From: Actinomycetota bacterium
GTDB lineage: Bacteria > Actinomycetota > Actinomycetes > JACCUZ01
Length of the DNA stretch: 57,811 nucleotides
Direction of reading: 5' to 3'
Assembly (NCBI GenBank): GCA_030841035.1
Contig: JAVEDI010000072.1
Coordinates: 1 to 57,811, forward strand
Shown: piece after piece, positions 34,099-42,666 of the stretch
How positions within the stretch are numbered: the stretch's first letter is position 1
How the letters are laid out: the number at the start of each line of letters is the position of its first letter
Notes under the pieces: model-generated
Databases searched by the model: none
What the model saw: the letters and a program-made list of their open reading frames with translations, nothing else
What the model was told of the DNA's origin: nothing
Translations under genes and position numbers: made by a program

Positions 34099-34920
34099 CT
34101 ACGACGACGGCTCTCCCCCGGCGCGCCGGGTCGCCCACAGGGCGACCGCCGCGGCAGCGGCGACGTTGAGGCTGTCGACGGCGCCGGCCATGGGGATGCG
34201 CACGACGAGGTCGGCCGCCGCGACCGAGGCAGGTGACAGGCCGTCGCCCTCGGTGCCGAGCAGCAGCGCCAGCCGGTCGGGCACGGTCCGCGACAGCTCC
34301 CCCAGCTCCACCGAGTCCAGCGCCGGCGTCAGGGCCGCGACGACGAAGCCAGCCGCTCGCAGCCGGTGCAGCCCGTCCGGCCACGGCTCCAGCCGGGTCC
34401 AGGGCACCTGGAAGACGGTCCCCATCGAGACCTTGACCGAGCGCCGGTACAGCGGGTCGGCGCACCGCGGGCTCACGAGCACCGCATCGACGCCCATCGC
34501 CGCGGCGCTGCGGAACACCGCCCCGACGTTCGTGTGGTTCACGATGTCCTCCAGCACCACCACCCGCCGCGCGCCGCGCAGCACGTCGGCGACCGACGGG
34601 AGCGCGCGGCGGTCCATCGCAGCGAGCGCCCCCCGGTGCACCGGGTAGCCGGTCACCCCTTCCAGCAGTGCCGGCGAGGCGACGTACACCGGTGCGTCCG
34701 AGCCGTCGAGCACGTCGCGCAGTGCTGCCACCCAGCGCGCTTCGAGCAGCACCGAGCGAAGGCGGTAGCCCGCGTCGACCGCGCGGCGGATGACCTTCTC
34801 CCCCTCGGCCATGAACAGGCCGAGCGCGGGCTCGGTGCGCCGGCGCAGGGCCACGTCGGTGAGCCCGACGTAGTCGGACAGACGAGGGTCGTGCGGGTCG
34901 TCGACTGGCGTCAGCCGCAC
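34099..34920 (-). CDS. TrmH/SpoU family RNA 2'-O-methyltransferase
   Basis: 273 residues. An N-terminal RNA-binding domain (KVIRRAVDAGYRLRSVLLEA) precedes the SPOUT knot with motif 1 EDIVNHTNVGAVFRSAAAMG, motif 2 LLLGTEGDGLS and motif 3 IPMAGAVDSLNVAAAAAVAL. It should methylate a ribose in rRNA or tRNA using SAM. The GTG start lies three bases after the tauE stop, so the two form an operon. Confidence 0.9.
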   Translation of the reverse strand: MRLTPVDDPHDPRLSDYVGLTDVALRRRTEPALGLFMAEGEKVIRRAVDAGYRLRSVLLEARWVAALRDVLDGSDAPVYVASPALLEGVTGYPVHRGALAAMDRRALPSVADVLRGARRVVVLEDIVNHTNVGAVFRSAAAMGVDAVLVSPRCADPLYRRSVKVSMGTVFQVPWTRLEPWPDGLHRLRAAGFVVAALTPALDSVELGELSRTVPDRLALLLGTEGDGLSPASVAAADLVVRIPMAGAVDSLNVAAAAAVALWATRRAGGEPSS

Positions 34921-34923
34921 GGG

Positions 34924-35676
34924 TCAGCGCGCCAGGATCTGCACGATTGCCGCGACACCCACGAGTGCGACCAGGCCGCGCAGCACACCAGGACGGATGC
35001 GACGTCCGACGCGCGCACCGATCAGGGCGCCGATCACCGAGCCGACGGCGATCAGCCCGGCGGCCGCCCAGGCGACGTGCGAGACGAGGACGAACAGCAC
35101 CGCCGCGACGCCGTTCACGATGGCGGCGAGCACGTTCTTGGCCGCATTGACCCGCTGCAGGTGCTCGTCGAAGAACAACCCCAGCAGCGCGATGAGCAGC
35201 ACACCCTGGGCGGCCCCGAAGTAGCCGCCGTAGATGCCGGCGAGGTAGACGCCCACGAACAGCGGGACGCCGCCGTGCTCCGGGTGACGCGACAGCGAGG
35301 CGACCCGCGACGTCAGCCACGGCTGCACGAGCACCAGCACGCAGGACAGCGCGATGAGCGCCGGCACGATCGCCCGGAACGCGCCCTCCGGAAGGGTCAG
35401 CAGCAGCACCCCTCCCGTGAGGCTCCCGGCGAAAGAGGCCACGCCCAGCTGGCGCAGCCGCCGACCCTGCCCGCCCAGCTCGGCCCGGTAGCCGATCGCC
35501 CCGCTGATGGAACCGGGCGTGAGGCCTACGTTGTTGCTGACGTTCGCGACCAGGGGCGAGTAGCCCACGGCGAGCAGCACGGGAAACGTGAGCAACGTGC
35601 CGGAGCCGACCACGGTGTTGACCGCCCCCGCCCCCACACCGGCGAGCAGCACCGCGACCGCCTCGAGCCAGCTCAT
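34924..35676 (-). CDS. TauE/SafE family anion exporter-like membrane protein
   Basis: 250 residues, eight helices. The helix 1 motif is LAGVGAGAVNTVVGSGTLLT and helix 5 holds LAGIYGGYFGAAQGVLL, the repeated signatures of this family (sulfite, sulfoacetate and others). Its ATG is leaderless by position (TAGAGT eight bases before). Confidence 0.88.
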   Translation of the reverse strand: MSWLEAVAVLLAGVGAGAVNTVVGSGTLLTFPVLLAVGYSPLVANVSNNVGLTPGSISGAIGYRAELGGQGRRLRQLGVASFAGSLTGGVLLLTLPEGAFRAIVPALIALSCVLVLVQPWLTSRVASLSRHPEHGGVPLFVGVYLAGIYGGYFGAAQGVLLIALLGLFFDEHLQRVNAAKNVLAAIVNGVAAVLFVLVSHVAWAAAGLIAVGSVIGALIGARVGRRIRPGVLRGLVALVGVAAIVQILAR

Positions 35677-35684
35677 CGTCGCGG

Positions 35685-35690
35685 ACTCTA
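35685..35690 (-). promoter_or_regulatory. -10 box of the leaderless tauE gene
   Basis: TAGAGT on the minus strand, eight bases before the ATG at 35676. Confidence 0.45.
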
Positions 35691-35770
35691 TGTGACGGCT
35701 CGGCGGTGCGTGCGCGTCCGGGTCACGGCGCCCAGGTCAAGCCGGAGGCGACACACGCCGACGTAGGAGT

Positions 35771-36850
35771 GTGAGGAGCCCACGTCGTGCTGCGCTGGTG
35801 GTGATCGCCGGTCTGCTGCTGGCGATCGTCCCGGTGCGCCCCGCGGGCGCCGATACCGCAGCGGGCGCCCGCGCGGCCGCACACCAGGCCGCCACGGAGG
35901 TGGCAGCCGTGCAGCCGCAGGTGCAGCGCGCCCTGCGTGACTACGAGCGCAGCCTCAGCGACCTCTCCGGCCGGGTGTCGCGGACCATCTCGGCCCATCA
36001 GGACCTCGACGTCGCGGCCCGGCGGGCTGCTGCCGAGCAGCGCTCCACGGGCCGGCGCATCCGCACCCTGTACATGGCCGGGGGCTCCACGGCCCTGCTG
36101 GCCAGCGTGCTCACGGCACCCGACGCGAGCGACGCGCTGCAGCGGGTCGCCTACGTGCAACGGCTGGTCGCCACGGGCTCCCGCGACTCGACCGACGCTG
36201 CCGCCGTCGCGCAGCTCGCCGTCGAACGCGCCGCCACGTTGCAGGCCGCCACCGAGCGCAGCGTCGTCACCGCCGGTGAGGTGACCAGGCGCTACGAACG
36301 GCTCGCGGCGCTGCTCGCGGCGGCCGGTCAGCGCCTGACGCGCCTGACGACGCGGGCACGCCACCTCGCCGAGGCCGAGGCCGCGGCGGCCGCGCTGCGG
36401 GCGCTGTCCGCAGCCGCCTCGCGCTCCGCGGCCGAGCGGATAGCCACGGCGCACGCGAGCGCGGTCCCGCCGGACTTCCGGGCGCTGTACGTCGGCGCGG
36501 CCAAGACCTGCCGCGGGTTGTCCTGGACGGTGCTCGCCGCGGTCGGCCAGGTCGAGTCGGGGCACGGCCGTAGCCCCGCGACGTCGTACGCCGGAGCCCA
36601 GGGGCCGATGCAGTTCCTGCCGTCGACCTTCGCGGCGTACGCCGTCGACGGTGACGGTGACGGCGCCACGGACATCCAGGACCCGGCCGACGCGATCTTC
36701 ACGGCCGCCCACTACCTGTGCGCCAACGGTGCGGGTCGCGGCCAGGCGTCGCTCTACCAGGCGATCTGGCACTACAACCACGCCGACTGGTACGTCCAGC
36801 TGGTGCTCAAGCTGGCGGGCGAGCTGGCCGCGGCTCCGGCCGCGAGCTGA
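35771..36850 (+). CDS. Secreted lytic transglycosylase with coiled-coil N-terminus
   Basis: 359 residues. A signal peptide (RRAALVVIAGLLLAIVPVRPAGA) is followed by a long Ala-rich coiled coil (30-220) and an SLT-like domain (235-350). The catalytic Glu is in GQVESGHG, and GAQGPMQFLPSTF is the conserved substrate loop. It cleaves peptidoglycan glycan strands. The start is GTG at 35771; the GGAG only one base upstream is too close, so start assignment is uncertain. Its TGA and the TCA of the convergent SPFH gene abut as TGATCA. Confidence 0.85.
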   Translation: MRSPRRAALVVIAGLLLAIVPVRPAGADTAAGARAAAHQAATEVAAVQPQVQRALRDYERSLSDLSGRVSRTISAHQDLDVAARRAAAEQRSTGRRIRTLYMAGGSTALLASVLTAPDASDALQRVAYVQRLVATGSRDSTDAAAVAQLAVERAATLQAATERSVVTAGEVTRRYERLAALLAAAGQRLTRLTTRARHLAEAEAAAAALRALSAAASRSAAERIATAHASAVPPDFRALYVGAAKTCRGLSWTVLAAVGQVESGHGRSPATSYAGAQGPMQFLPSTFAAYAVDGDGDGATDIQDPADAIFTAAHYLCANGAGRGQASLYQAIWHYNHADWYVQLVLKLAGELAAAPAAS

Positions 36851-37771
36851 TCAGACCGGCTGGATAGGTGGGTGCGGCGCCGGCTCGGACCCGTCGCCGC
36901 GACCGCCCAGCATGCCGCCGATGCCCTTGAGCGCCTCGCCCAGCTCGCTGGGCACGATCCACACCTTGTTCGAGTCGCCACGCGCGATCTGCGGCAGCAT
37001 CTGCAGGTACTGGTAGGCCAACAGCTTCTGGTCCGGGTTGCCGGCATGGATCGCGTCGAACACCCGCTGGATCGCCTGCGCCTCGCCGTCCGCCCGCAGG
37101 ACCGCCGCCTGCGCGTCGCCCTCGGCCTTGAGGATCGCGGACTGCCGCTCCCCCTCGGCCGTGAGGATCTGCGACTGCTTGAAGCCCTCCGCCGTCAGGA
37201 TGGTCGCGCGCTTCTCCCGCTCGGCGCGCATCTGCTTCTCCATCGAGTCCTTCACCGACGCGGGCGGCTCGATGGCCTTGATCTCGACGCGGTTGACGCG
37301 GATGCCCCACTTGCCGGTGGCCTCGTCGAGCACACCTCTCAGCTGGGCGTTGATGTGGTCGCGTGAGGTCAGGGCCTCCTCGAGGTTGAGGTTGCCGACC
37401 ACGTTGCGCAGCGTCGTCACGGTCAGCTGCTCGACACCCTGGATGTAGTTGGCGATCTCGTAGGTCGCGGCCTTCGGGTTGGTGACCTGGAAGTAGAGGA
37501 CGGTGTCGATGCCGACCACCAGGTTGTCCTCTGTGATGACCGGCTGCGGCGGGAAGGACACGACCTGTTCGCGCAGGTCGATCAGCGGACGCAGCTTGTC
37601 GATGAAGGGGACGAGGATCGCGAGGCCGGGGTCAAGGGTGCGGGCATAGCGACCGAGCCGCTCGACCACACCCGCGCGGGCCTGCGGGATGATTCGGACC
37701 GTCTTGCCCAGTGCGACGAGGACGAGCACCGCCACGACGGCCAGGAGGACGAGGGGGACCACTGAGTCCAC
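36851..37771 (-). CDS. SPFH/Band 7 (stomatin-like) membrane protein
   Basis: 306 residues. One N-terminal helix (VVPLVLLAVVAVLVLVALG), the Band 7 domain (about 25-190), then a Glu/Ala/Gln coiled coil with repeated ILTAEG, ILKAEG and VLRADG turns. It forms large ring or cage assemblies at the membrane and partners NfeD. The start overlaps the nfeD stop by one base (TAGTG). Confidence 0.92.
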   Translation of the reverse strand: MDSVVPLVLLAVVAVLVLVALGKTVRIIPQARAGVVERLGRYARTLDPGLAILVPFIDKLRPLIDLREQVVSFPPQPVITEDNLVVGIDTVLYFQVTNPKAATYEIANYIQGVEQLTVTTLRNVVGNLNLEEALTSRDHINAQLRGVLDEATGKWGIRVNRVEIKAIEPPASVKDSMEKQMRAEREKRATILTAEGFKQSQILTAEGERQSAILKAEGDAQAAVLRADGEAQAIQRVFDAIHAGNPDQKLLAYQYLQMLPQIARGDSNKVWIVPSELGEALKGIGGMLGGRGDGSEPAPHPPIQPV

Positions 37772-38211
37772 TAGATCTCCGCTTCATAGACGATCGCGGT
37801 CGCGCCGTCGATCTGCACGACCTCGACGTTCCGGCCCGCCGCGATGACGTGGGAAGGGTCGTAGGTGCGGGCGGACCACACCTCGCCCTTGAGCTTGATG
37901 CGGCCGTCGTGCTCGTCGATGCGCTCGGTGGCCACGGCCTTCTGACCCACGAGCGCGGCCGTGCCGGTGCGGATGGCCAGCGGCGTGCGCAGGTGGCGCA
38001 GTGCGACCGGGCGCACGACGGCGAGCATGGTCACCGCCACGACGAGCGAGACGAGCGCCTCGATGACCGGGTTGTCGGTGACCAGCGCCGTCACGGCGCC
38101 GGCCAGCGCCCCACCGGCAAGCATCAGGAAGAGCAGGTCGAGGCTGGTCACCTCGACGATCCCGAGCACGACGGCCAGCCCGAGCCAGAAGGCCCAGTCG
38201 AGGTCCCTCAT
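37771..38211 (-). CDS. NfeD family protein
   Basis: 146 residues: two or three N-terminal helices (LDWAFWLGLAVVLGIVEVTS; LDLLFLMLAGGALAGAVTALV) and a C-terminal OB-fold (GQKAVATERIDEHDGRIKLKGEVWSAR). NfeD proteins act with SPFH partners in membrane quality control. It is in the standard order, upstream of the SPFH gene. Confidence 0.9.
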   Translation of the reverse strand: MRDLDWAFWLGLAVVLGIVEVTSLDLLFLMLAGGALAGAVTALVTDNPVIEALVSLVVAVTMLAVVRPVALRHLRTPLAIRTGTAALVGQKAVATERIDEHDGRIKLKGEVWSARTYDPSHVIAAGRNVEVVQIDGATAIVYEAEI

Positions 38212-38270
38212 CAGATCCGCCGAGCAGGCCGCATGCTGTGCATCCTAGGAGTTTGCGCTCGCCTCAGGCG

Positions 38271-39062
38271 TCAGACGCCGTCGGTCGCTCGTGCCGTCCA
38301 ACGACTGCCCTGGCGCTGCAGTTCCAGCGGGAGGCCGAAGGTGGCCTGCAGCGCCGCAGCAGTCAGCGTGGTCTCCGTCGGACCGGCCGCGACGACCCGA
38401 CCGCCCCGCAGCAGCAGCACATGGGTGAAGCCGGGCGGGATCTCCTCGACATGGTGGGTGACGAGCACCAGCGCCGGCGCGTAGGGATCGGCGGCGATCC
38501 CGGAGAGCCGACGTACGAGGTCCTCGCGCCCCCCGAGGTCCAGCCCGGCCGCCGGCTCGTCGAGCAGCATCAGCTCCGGGTCGGTCATCAGGGCGCGGGC
38601 GATCTGCACACGCTTGCGTTCGCCCTCGGACAACGTGCCGAAGCGCCGGTCCGCCAGCCCGGCGACGCCCAGTGTCTCCAGCAGCCCGTCGGCCCGCGCG
38701 GCGTCGGTGTGGTCGTACCTCTCACGCCAGCGGCCCACGACGGCGTACGACGCCGTGAGGACTACGTCGCGCACCGTCTCGCGCCCCGGCAGGCGGTCGG
38801 CCAGCGCCGCGCTGGACAGCCCGATGCGCGGCCGCAGCTCGAAGACGTCGACCGCCCCGAGCCGCTCCTGCAGGATCTCGACGGTGCCGCGCGTCGGGTG
38901 CAGGTTGGCGGAGGCGACCTGCAGCAACGTCGTCTTGCCCGCGCCGTTGGGGCCGAGCACCACCCAGCGATCGCCTTCCTGGACGTGCCAGTCGATACCG
39001 TCCAGCAGCGTGGCGCCGTCGCGGCGCACCGTCACGTCGGACAACCGCAGCACGTCGGGCAC
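38271..39062 (-). CDS. ABC transporter ATP-binding protein
   Basis: 263 residues. Walker A GPNGAGKTT (about 38-46), signature LSEGERKRVQIARA, Walker B LMLLDEPAAGLDLGG, H-loop VLVTHHVEEIP. It has no permease gene nearby, as in stand-alone ABC ATPases. The start at 39062 is GTG and leaderless (TAGGTT six bases upstream). Confidence 0.9.
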   Translation of the reverse strand: MPDVLRLSDVTVRRDGATLLDGIDWHVQEGDRWVVLGPNGAGKTTLLQVASANLHPTRGTVEILQERLGAVDVFELRPRIGLSSAALADRLPGRETVRDVVLTASYAVVGRWRERYDHTDAARADGLLETLGVAGLADRRFGTLSEGERKRVQIARALMTDPELMLLDEPAAGLDLGGREDLVRRLSGIAADPYAPALVLVTHHVEEIPPGFTHVLLLRGGRVVAAGPTETTLTAAALQATFGLPLELQRQGSRWTARATDGV

Positions 39063-39068
39063 TCCCGC

Positions 39069-39074
39069 AACCTA
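39069..39074 (-). promoter_or_regulatory. -10 box of the leaderless ABC gene
   Basis: TAGGTT on the minus strand, six bases before the GTG at 39062. Confidence 0.5.
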
Positions 39075-39104
39075 TCGACCTGCCGCACGGCGCTCGGGCG
39101 CACC

Positions 39105-39110
39105 TAGGCT
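39105..39110 (+). promoter_or_regulatory. -10 box of the leaderless hypothetical gene
   Basis: TAGGCT, seven bases before the ATG at 39118. Divergent to the box at 39069-39074, 30 bp apart. Confidence 0.55.
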
Positions 39111-39117
39111 CTGCAGC

Positions 39118-39849
39118 ATGCACGAGCTGCCCGCCGCGGCGCGGCTCGCGGCCTGGGGAAGCGCCGCGCTCGAGGGCGCCGTGAGCCTCGACGAGGCGGC
39201 CGACCGGGTCACGGGCCTCTACGACGCACCGCACCGGGTCTTCAACCTGCCCGCAGAACCCTCGGGCGTGAACGTCGCCTATGCGCTCGGCCGGCTGCGC
39301 GCACAGGGCGTGAGCGCCCTACGTCTGGTGCTGCCGCGGCCCGGGGACGCGACCGGCCTACCGGGCCCGCCCCCCTTCAATGAGAGCGCCGTCGCACGTG
39401 GCGCAGCCGTGCTCACCGTCGGCGGCGTCCCGCCGCTCGGCGTCCTGGACGAGACGCGGGGCGCGTGGACCGTCCACCCGGTGCGCCCCGACCCGCGTAC
39501 GCCGATGTCGCTGCGCGAGGCGGAGCGCGACCTGGCCCGGGTCATGCGCGAGTCCACCGACCTGCTCATGAGCCTCGCCGTCGCCCGCTGGGAGCCGGCG
39601 GCGGCCGAGGTGCTCGCGCACCACTCGTCGCGGGTCCCGGCCGTGCTGCCGCCCACCGCCCCGCCGCCGGCACATCGGGTGCTCGAGGGCGCGCAGCGGC
39701 TGATGCTCATCGTCGACGCGGCGCGGGCCGGCGAGGGCGCCGCGATCACCGCGGCGGAGTCCAACGCCCGTGCGCTGGTGCTGCGCGACCTGGATGCGGC
39801 GGCCCGACGCGGGATCGAGGCGGCCTGCAGCGGCCCGGGTGCCGGATAG
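39118..39849 (+). CDS. Conserved actinobacterial hypothetical protein (243 aa)
   Basis: Soluble, no signal or membrane segment. The N-terminus (LPAAARLAAWGSAALEGAVS) and the mid region (LREAERDLARVMRESTDLLMSLAVARWEP) are helical. GGVPPLGVLDETRGAWTVHP forms a central beta part. I recall similar genes next to ABC ATPases of this type in other actinobacteria but know no function. The leaderless start and good codon bias make it a real gene. Confidence 0.7.
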   Translation: MHELPAAARLAAWGSAALEGAVSLDEAADRVTGLYDAPHRVFNLPAEPSGVNVAYALGRLRAQGVSALRLVLPRPGDATGLPGPPPFNESAVARGAAVLTVGGVPPLGVLDETRGAWTVHPVRPDPRTPMSLREAERDLARVMRESTDLLMSLAVARWEPAAAEVLAHHSSRVPAVLPPTAPPPAHRVLEGAQRLMLIVDAARAGEGAAITAAESNARALVLRDLDAAARRGIEAACSGPGAG

Positions 39850-39865
39850 CGCCCGCCCGGCTCGG

Positions 39866-39898
39866 CGGCTCAGCGCACTCAGCGGCTCAGCGGCTCAG
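39866..39898. repeat. Short tandem repeat CGGCTCAG at the glgA 3' end
   Basis: CGGCTCAG at 39866, a variant CGCACTCAG, then CGGCTCAG at 39883 and 39891. The last copy contains the TGA stop of glgA on the minus strand. Probably slippage-prone DNA. Confidence 0.6.
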
Positions 39899-41076
39899 CG
39901 CAGCGACTGGTAGAGGCCGAGCGTGCGGGTCGCCACGGCCGGCCAGGAGAAGTGCTCGACGGCGCGCTGCCGACCGGCCAGGCCCATCGCCCGGGCCCGG
40001 GTCGGGTCGGCCACCAGCTCGCCCAGTCGCTGCGCCAGCTCGGTCTCGAACGTCACCGGGTCGAGCGGGCTGCCGGTGCCGTCCTCGACCTGCTCGATCG
40101 GGACGAGCAGCCCGGTCTCTCCGTCGGCGACCACCTCGGGGATGCCGCCGGTCGCCGTGGCGACGACGGGCACCTCACAGGCCATCGCCTCGAGGTTCAC
40201 GATGCCCATCGGCTCGTAGATCGAGGGGCAGGCGAACACCGTCGCGTGGCTGAGGATCTGGATGACCTCGGCCTTGGGCAACATCTCCTGGATCCAGATC
40301 ACCCCGTCCCGCTCGGCCTGCAGCGCGTCGACGAGCACGGTGACCTCGGCGAGGATCTCCTCGGTGTCCGGAGCGCCCGCGCACAGCACCAGCTGCACCG
40401 CCGGGTCGAGCGCGCCCGCTGCGCGCAGCAGGTAGGGCAGCCCCTTCTGCCGGGTGATCCGCCCGACGAAGACGACCGACGGTCGGTCGGGGTCGATGCC
40501 GTACCGCTCGAGGACATCGGTGCGCCGGTCGGGCTGGTACTGCCGGGTGTCGATGCCGTTGTGCACCACGTGCACCCGCGAGGGGTCGACGAGCGGGTAG
40601 CAGCGGAGGACGTCGTCGCGCATGCCGGCCGACACGGCCACGACCGCGTCGGCCGCCTCGATCGCCGTCCGTTCGGCCCAGGAGGAGAGGGCGTAGCCCC
40701 CGCCGAGCTGTTCGGCCTTCCACGGCCGCAGTGGTTCGAGGCTGTGCGCGGTCATGACGTGGGGCACGCCGTGCAGCAGCTTCGCGACGTGGCCGGCCAG
40801 GTTGGCGTACCAGGTGTGCGAGTGCACGAGATCGCTGCCGGCACACCCGGCAGCCATGCTCAGATCGGTTCCGAGAGTTCGTAGGGCCGCGTTGGCGTCG
40901 GCCAGCTCGCCCGGAGCGGCGTACGCGGTGACGCCCGGTTCGTCACGAGGCGCCCCGATGCAGTGCACGCGGGTGTCCAGCATCCGACGCAGCTCACGGG
41001 CCAGGTACTCGACGTGCACGCCGGCGCCGCCGTACACCTCGGGCGGGTACTCACGGGTCAGCAGGTCCACGCGCAT
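39895..41076 (-). CDS. glgA: Actinobacterial GT4 glycogen synthase (GlgA/GlgM type)
   Basis: 393 residues of glycosyltransferase family 4. Features are [20 protein letters not shown] near the start, [18 protein letters not shown] in the middle, and the donor-site block [20 protein letters not shown] with its E-x7-E. In mycobacteria the equivalent (Rv1212c, GlgM) joins ADP-glucose to glucose-1-phosphate to give maltose-1-phosphate for GlgE, as well as acting in glycogen synthesis. It is divergent from glgC, with only 35 bp between the starts. GlgE is not in the window. Confidence 0.88.
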   Translation of the reverse strand: MRVDLLTREYPPEVYGGAGVHVEYLARELRRMLDTRVHCIGAPRDEPGVTAYAAPGELADANAALRTLGTDLSMAAGCAGSDLVHSHTWYANLAGHVAKLLHGVPHVMTAHSLEPLRPWKAEQLGGGYALSSWAERTAIEAADAVVAVSAGMRDDVLRCYPLVDPSRVHVVHNGIDTRQYQPDRRTDVLERYGIDPDRPSVVFVGRITRQKGLPYLLRAAGALDPAVQLVLCAGAPDTEEILAEVTVLVDALQAERDGVIWIQEMLPKAEVIQILSHATVFACPSIYEPMGIVNLEAMACEVPVVATATGGIPEVVADGETGLLVPIEQVEDGTGSPLDPVTFETELAQRLGELVADPTRARAMGLAGRQRAVEHFSWPAVATRTLGLYQSLR

Positions 41077-41098
41077 GCGTCGATCCTGGCGCACCGGG

Positions 41099-41104
41099 TA
41101 CGGT
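41099..41104 (+). promoter_or_regulatory. -10 box of leaderless glgC
   Basis: TACGGT, seven bases before the ATG at 41112. Confidence 0.55.
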
Positions 41105-41111
41105 GCGCACC

Positions 41112-42347
41112 ATGCCGGACCGGGTCCTTTCGATCGTCCTCGCCGGCGGCGAGGGCAAGCGCCTCATGCCGTTGACGGCCGATCGCGCGAAACCGGCCGT
41201 GCCGTTCGGGGGCATCTACCGGCTCATCGACTTCGTGCTGTCCAACCTGGTCAACGGCGGCTACCGCAAGATCGTGGTGCTGACGCAGTACAAGAGCCAC
41301 AGCCTCGACCGCCACATCGCCTCGACCTGGCGGCTCTCGGCGATGCTGGGCAACTACATCGCGCCGGTGCCGGCCCAGCAGCGGCTCGGCCCGCGATGGT
41401 TCGCCGGCTCGGCCGACGCGATCTACCAGAGTCTGAACCTGATCGGCGACGAACGGCCGACGCACGTCATCGTCTTCGGCGCCGACCACATCTACCGCAT
41501 GGACCCCAGCCAGATGGTGCGCCAGCACATCGAGTCGGGCGCAGGCGTGACGGTCGCGGCGATCCGCCAGCCGATCGAGATGGCCGACCAGTTCGGTGTC
41601 ATCGAGACGGCCAACGACCGTCGGATGATCGCGGCGTTCCGCGAGAAGCCGACCGACGCCCAGGGTCTGCCGGGCGACCCGACCAAGGTCTTCGCGTCGA
41701 TGGGCAACTACGTCTTCTCGACCGACGTACTGCTGGACGCGCTGCGCCGCGACGCCATGGACCCGTCGAGCAAGCACGACATGGGCGGCAACATCATCCC
41801 GATGCTGGTCGAGCGCAGCGAGGCCCAGGTCTATGACTTCCAGGACAACGACGTGCCGGGCTCGACCGACCGCGACCGCGACTACTGGCGCGACGTCGGG
41901 ACACTCGACGCGTTCTACGAGGCGCACTCCGACCTCATCGCGGTGCACCCGGTCTTCAACCTCTACAACAACGACTGGCCCATCTACACCTCGCACGAGC
42001 CGCTGCCGCCGGCGAAGTTCGTGCACGCCGCGCAAGGACGGCTGGGCCACGCGGTCAACTCGTTCGTCTCCAGCGGCGCCGTGGTCTCGGGGGCGCGGGT
42101 CGAGGAGTCGGTGCTCTCGCCGTGGGTCACCGTGAACTCATGGGCCGAGGTGACCGGATCGGTGCTGATGAACAACGTCACCGTGGGCCGCAAGGCGATC
42201 GTGCGCAACGCCATCGTGGACAAGAACGTCGTGATCCCCGAAGGCGCCCGGCTCGGGGTCGACCAGGAGGAGGACCGGGCGCGGGGCTTCGTCGTGTCCG
42301 AGGGCGGCATCACCGTCGTCGGCAAGGGCCAGCGCGTCTCCGTATAG
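41112..42347 (+). CDS. glgC: Glucose-1-phosphate adenylyltransferase
   Basis: 411 residues. [20 protein letters not shown] is the nucleotide-binding loop with its catalytic Arg/Lys. [10 protein letters not shown] carries the metal Asp, and [19 protein letters not shown] the substrate part. A left-handed beta-helix with hexapeptide turns ([18 protein letters not shown]...) ends the protein. It makes ADP-glucose for the divergent GlgA. The ATG at 41112 is preferred over a GTG nine bases earlier because of the leaderless -10. Confidence 0.95.
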   Translation: MPDRVLSIVLAGGEGKRLMPLTADRAKPAVPFGGIYRLIDFVLSNLVNGGYRKIVVLTQYKSHSLDRHIASTWRLSAMLGNYIAPVPAQQRLGPRWFAGSADAIYQSLNLIGDERPTHVIVFGADHIYRMDPSQMVRQHIESGAGVTVAAIRQPIEMADQFGVIETANDRRMIAAFREKPTDAQGLPGDPTKVFASMGNYVFSTDVLLDALRRDAMDPSSKHDMGGNIIPMLVERSEAQVYDFQDNDVPGSTDRDRDYWRDVGTLDAFYEAHSDLIAVHPVFNLYNNDWPIYTSHEPLPPAKFVHAAQGRLGHAVNSFVSSGAVVSGARVEESVLSPWVTVNSWAEVTGSVLMNNVTVGRKAIVRNAIVDKNVVIPEGARLGVDQEEDRARGFVVSEGGITVVGKGQRVSV

Positions 42348-42409
42348 CCCGCGCCCCCCGCCGCCCCTGGCCGCCACCCTCACCACCCGCGCCGCCGCCC
42401 CCCTCCGCC

Positions 42410-42462
42410 GTGATCGTGTGGGGATCCAGCACCAATCCGGTGCCGATCCCCCTCACGATCAC
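42410..42462. repeat. 53-nt extragenic palindrome, copy 1
   Basis: Stem: GTGATCGTG with CACGATCAC (9 bp), GGGGATC with GATCCCC (7 bp), CACC with GGTG (4 bp), loop AATCC. A small internal loop (T against CT) separates the outer stems. It may terminate glgC or act as a REP-like element. Confidence 0.85.
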
Positions 42463-42536
42463 CGCCAGGACCCGGCCGAGCCCCCCGCCGCCCCTGGCCG
42501 CCACCCTCACCAACCGCGCCGCCGCCCGCCTTCGCC

Positions 42537-42589
42537 GTGATCGTGAGGGGATCCAGCACCAATCCGGTGCCGATCCCCCTCACGATCAC
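42537..42589. repeat. 53-nt extragenic palindrome, copy 2
   Basis: As copy 1, 127 bp downstream. Here the base after GTGATCGTG is A, pairing with T, so the stem is better with a single bulged C. This compensating difference keeps the structure. Confidence 0.85.
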
Positions 42590-42666
42590 CACCAGGACCC
42601 GGCGGCGTCCGCCTCGCGGGCCGAGCCTGACCCCTTGGCCGCAGGTTCAGTAGCGTGAGCGTCCTC

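Larger units (their letters stand above)
42354..42607. repeat. Two 127-bp tandem direct repeats between glgC and serB
   Basis: Copy 1 at 42354-42480 and copy 2 at 42481-about 42607 are nearly identical. Each has a pyrimidine-rich segment (CCCCCCGCCGCCCCTGGCCG...) and a palindrome. Differences are few point changes. The region has no gene and fills the whole 310 bp between the two coding sequences. Confidence 0.9.

Noticed and set aside
39866-39898. Iteron-type origin or binding array
   Set aside because: Only four short, imperfect copies at a gene end, with no AT-rich DNA or replication gene.
42354-42607. CRISPR array
   Set aside because: Only two 127-bp units, each with a long palindrome and no unique spacers, and no cas genes.
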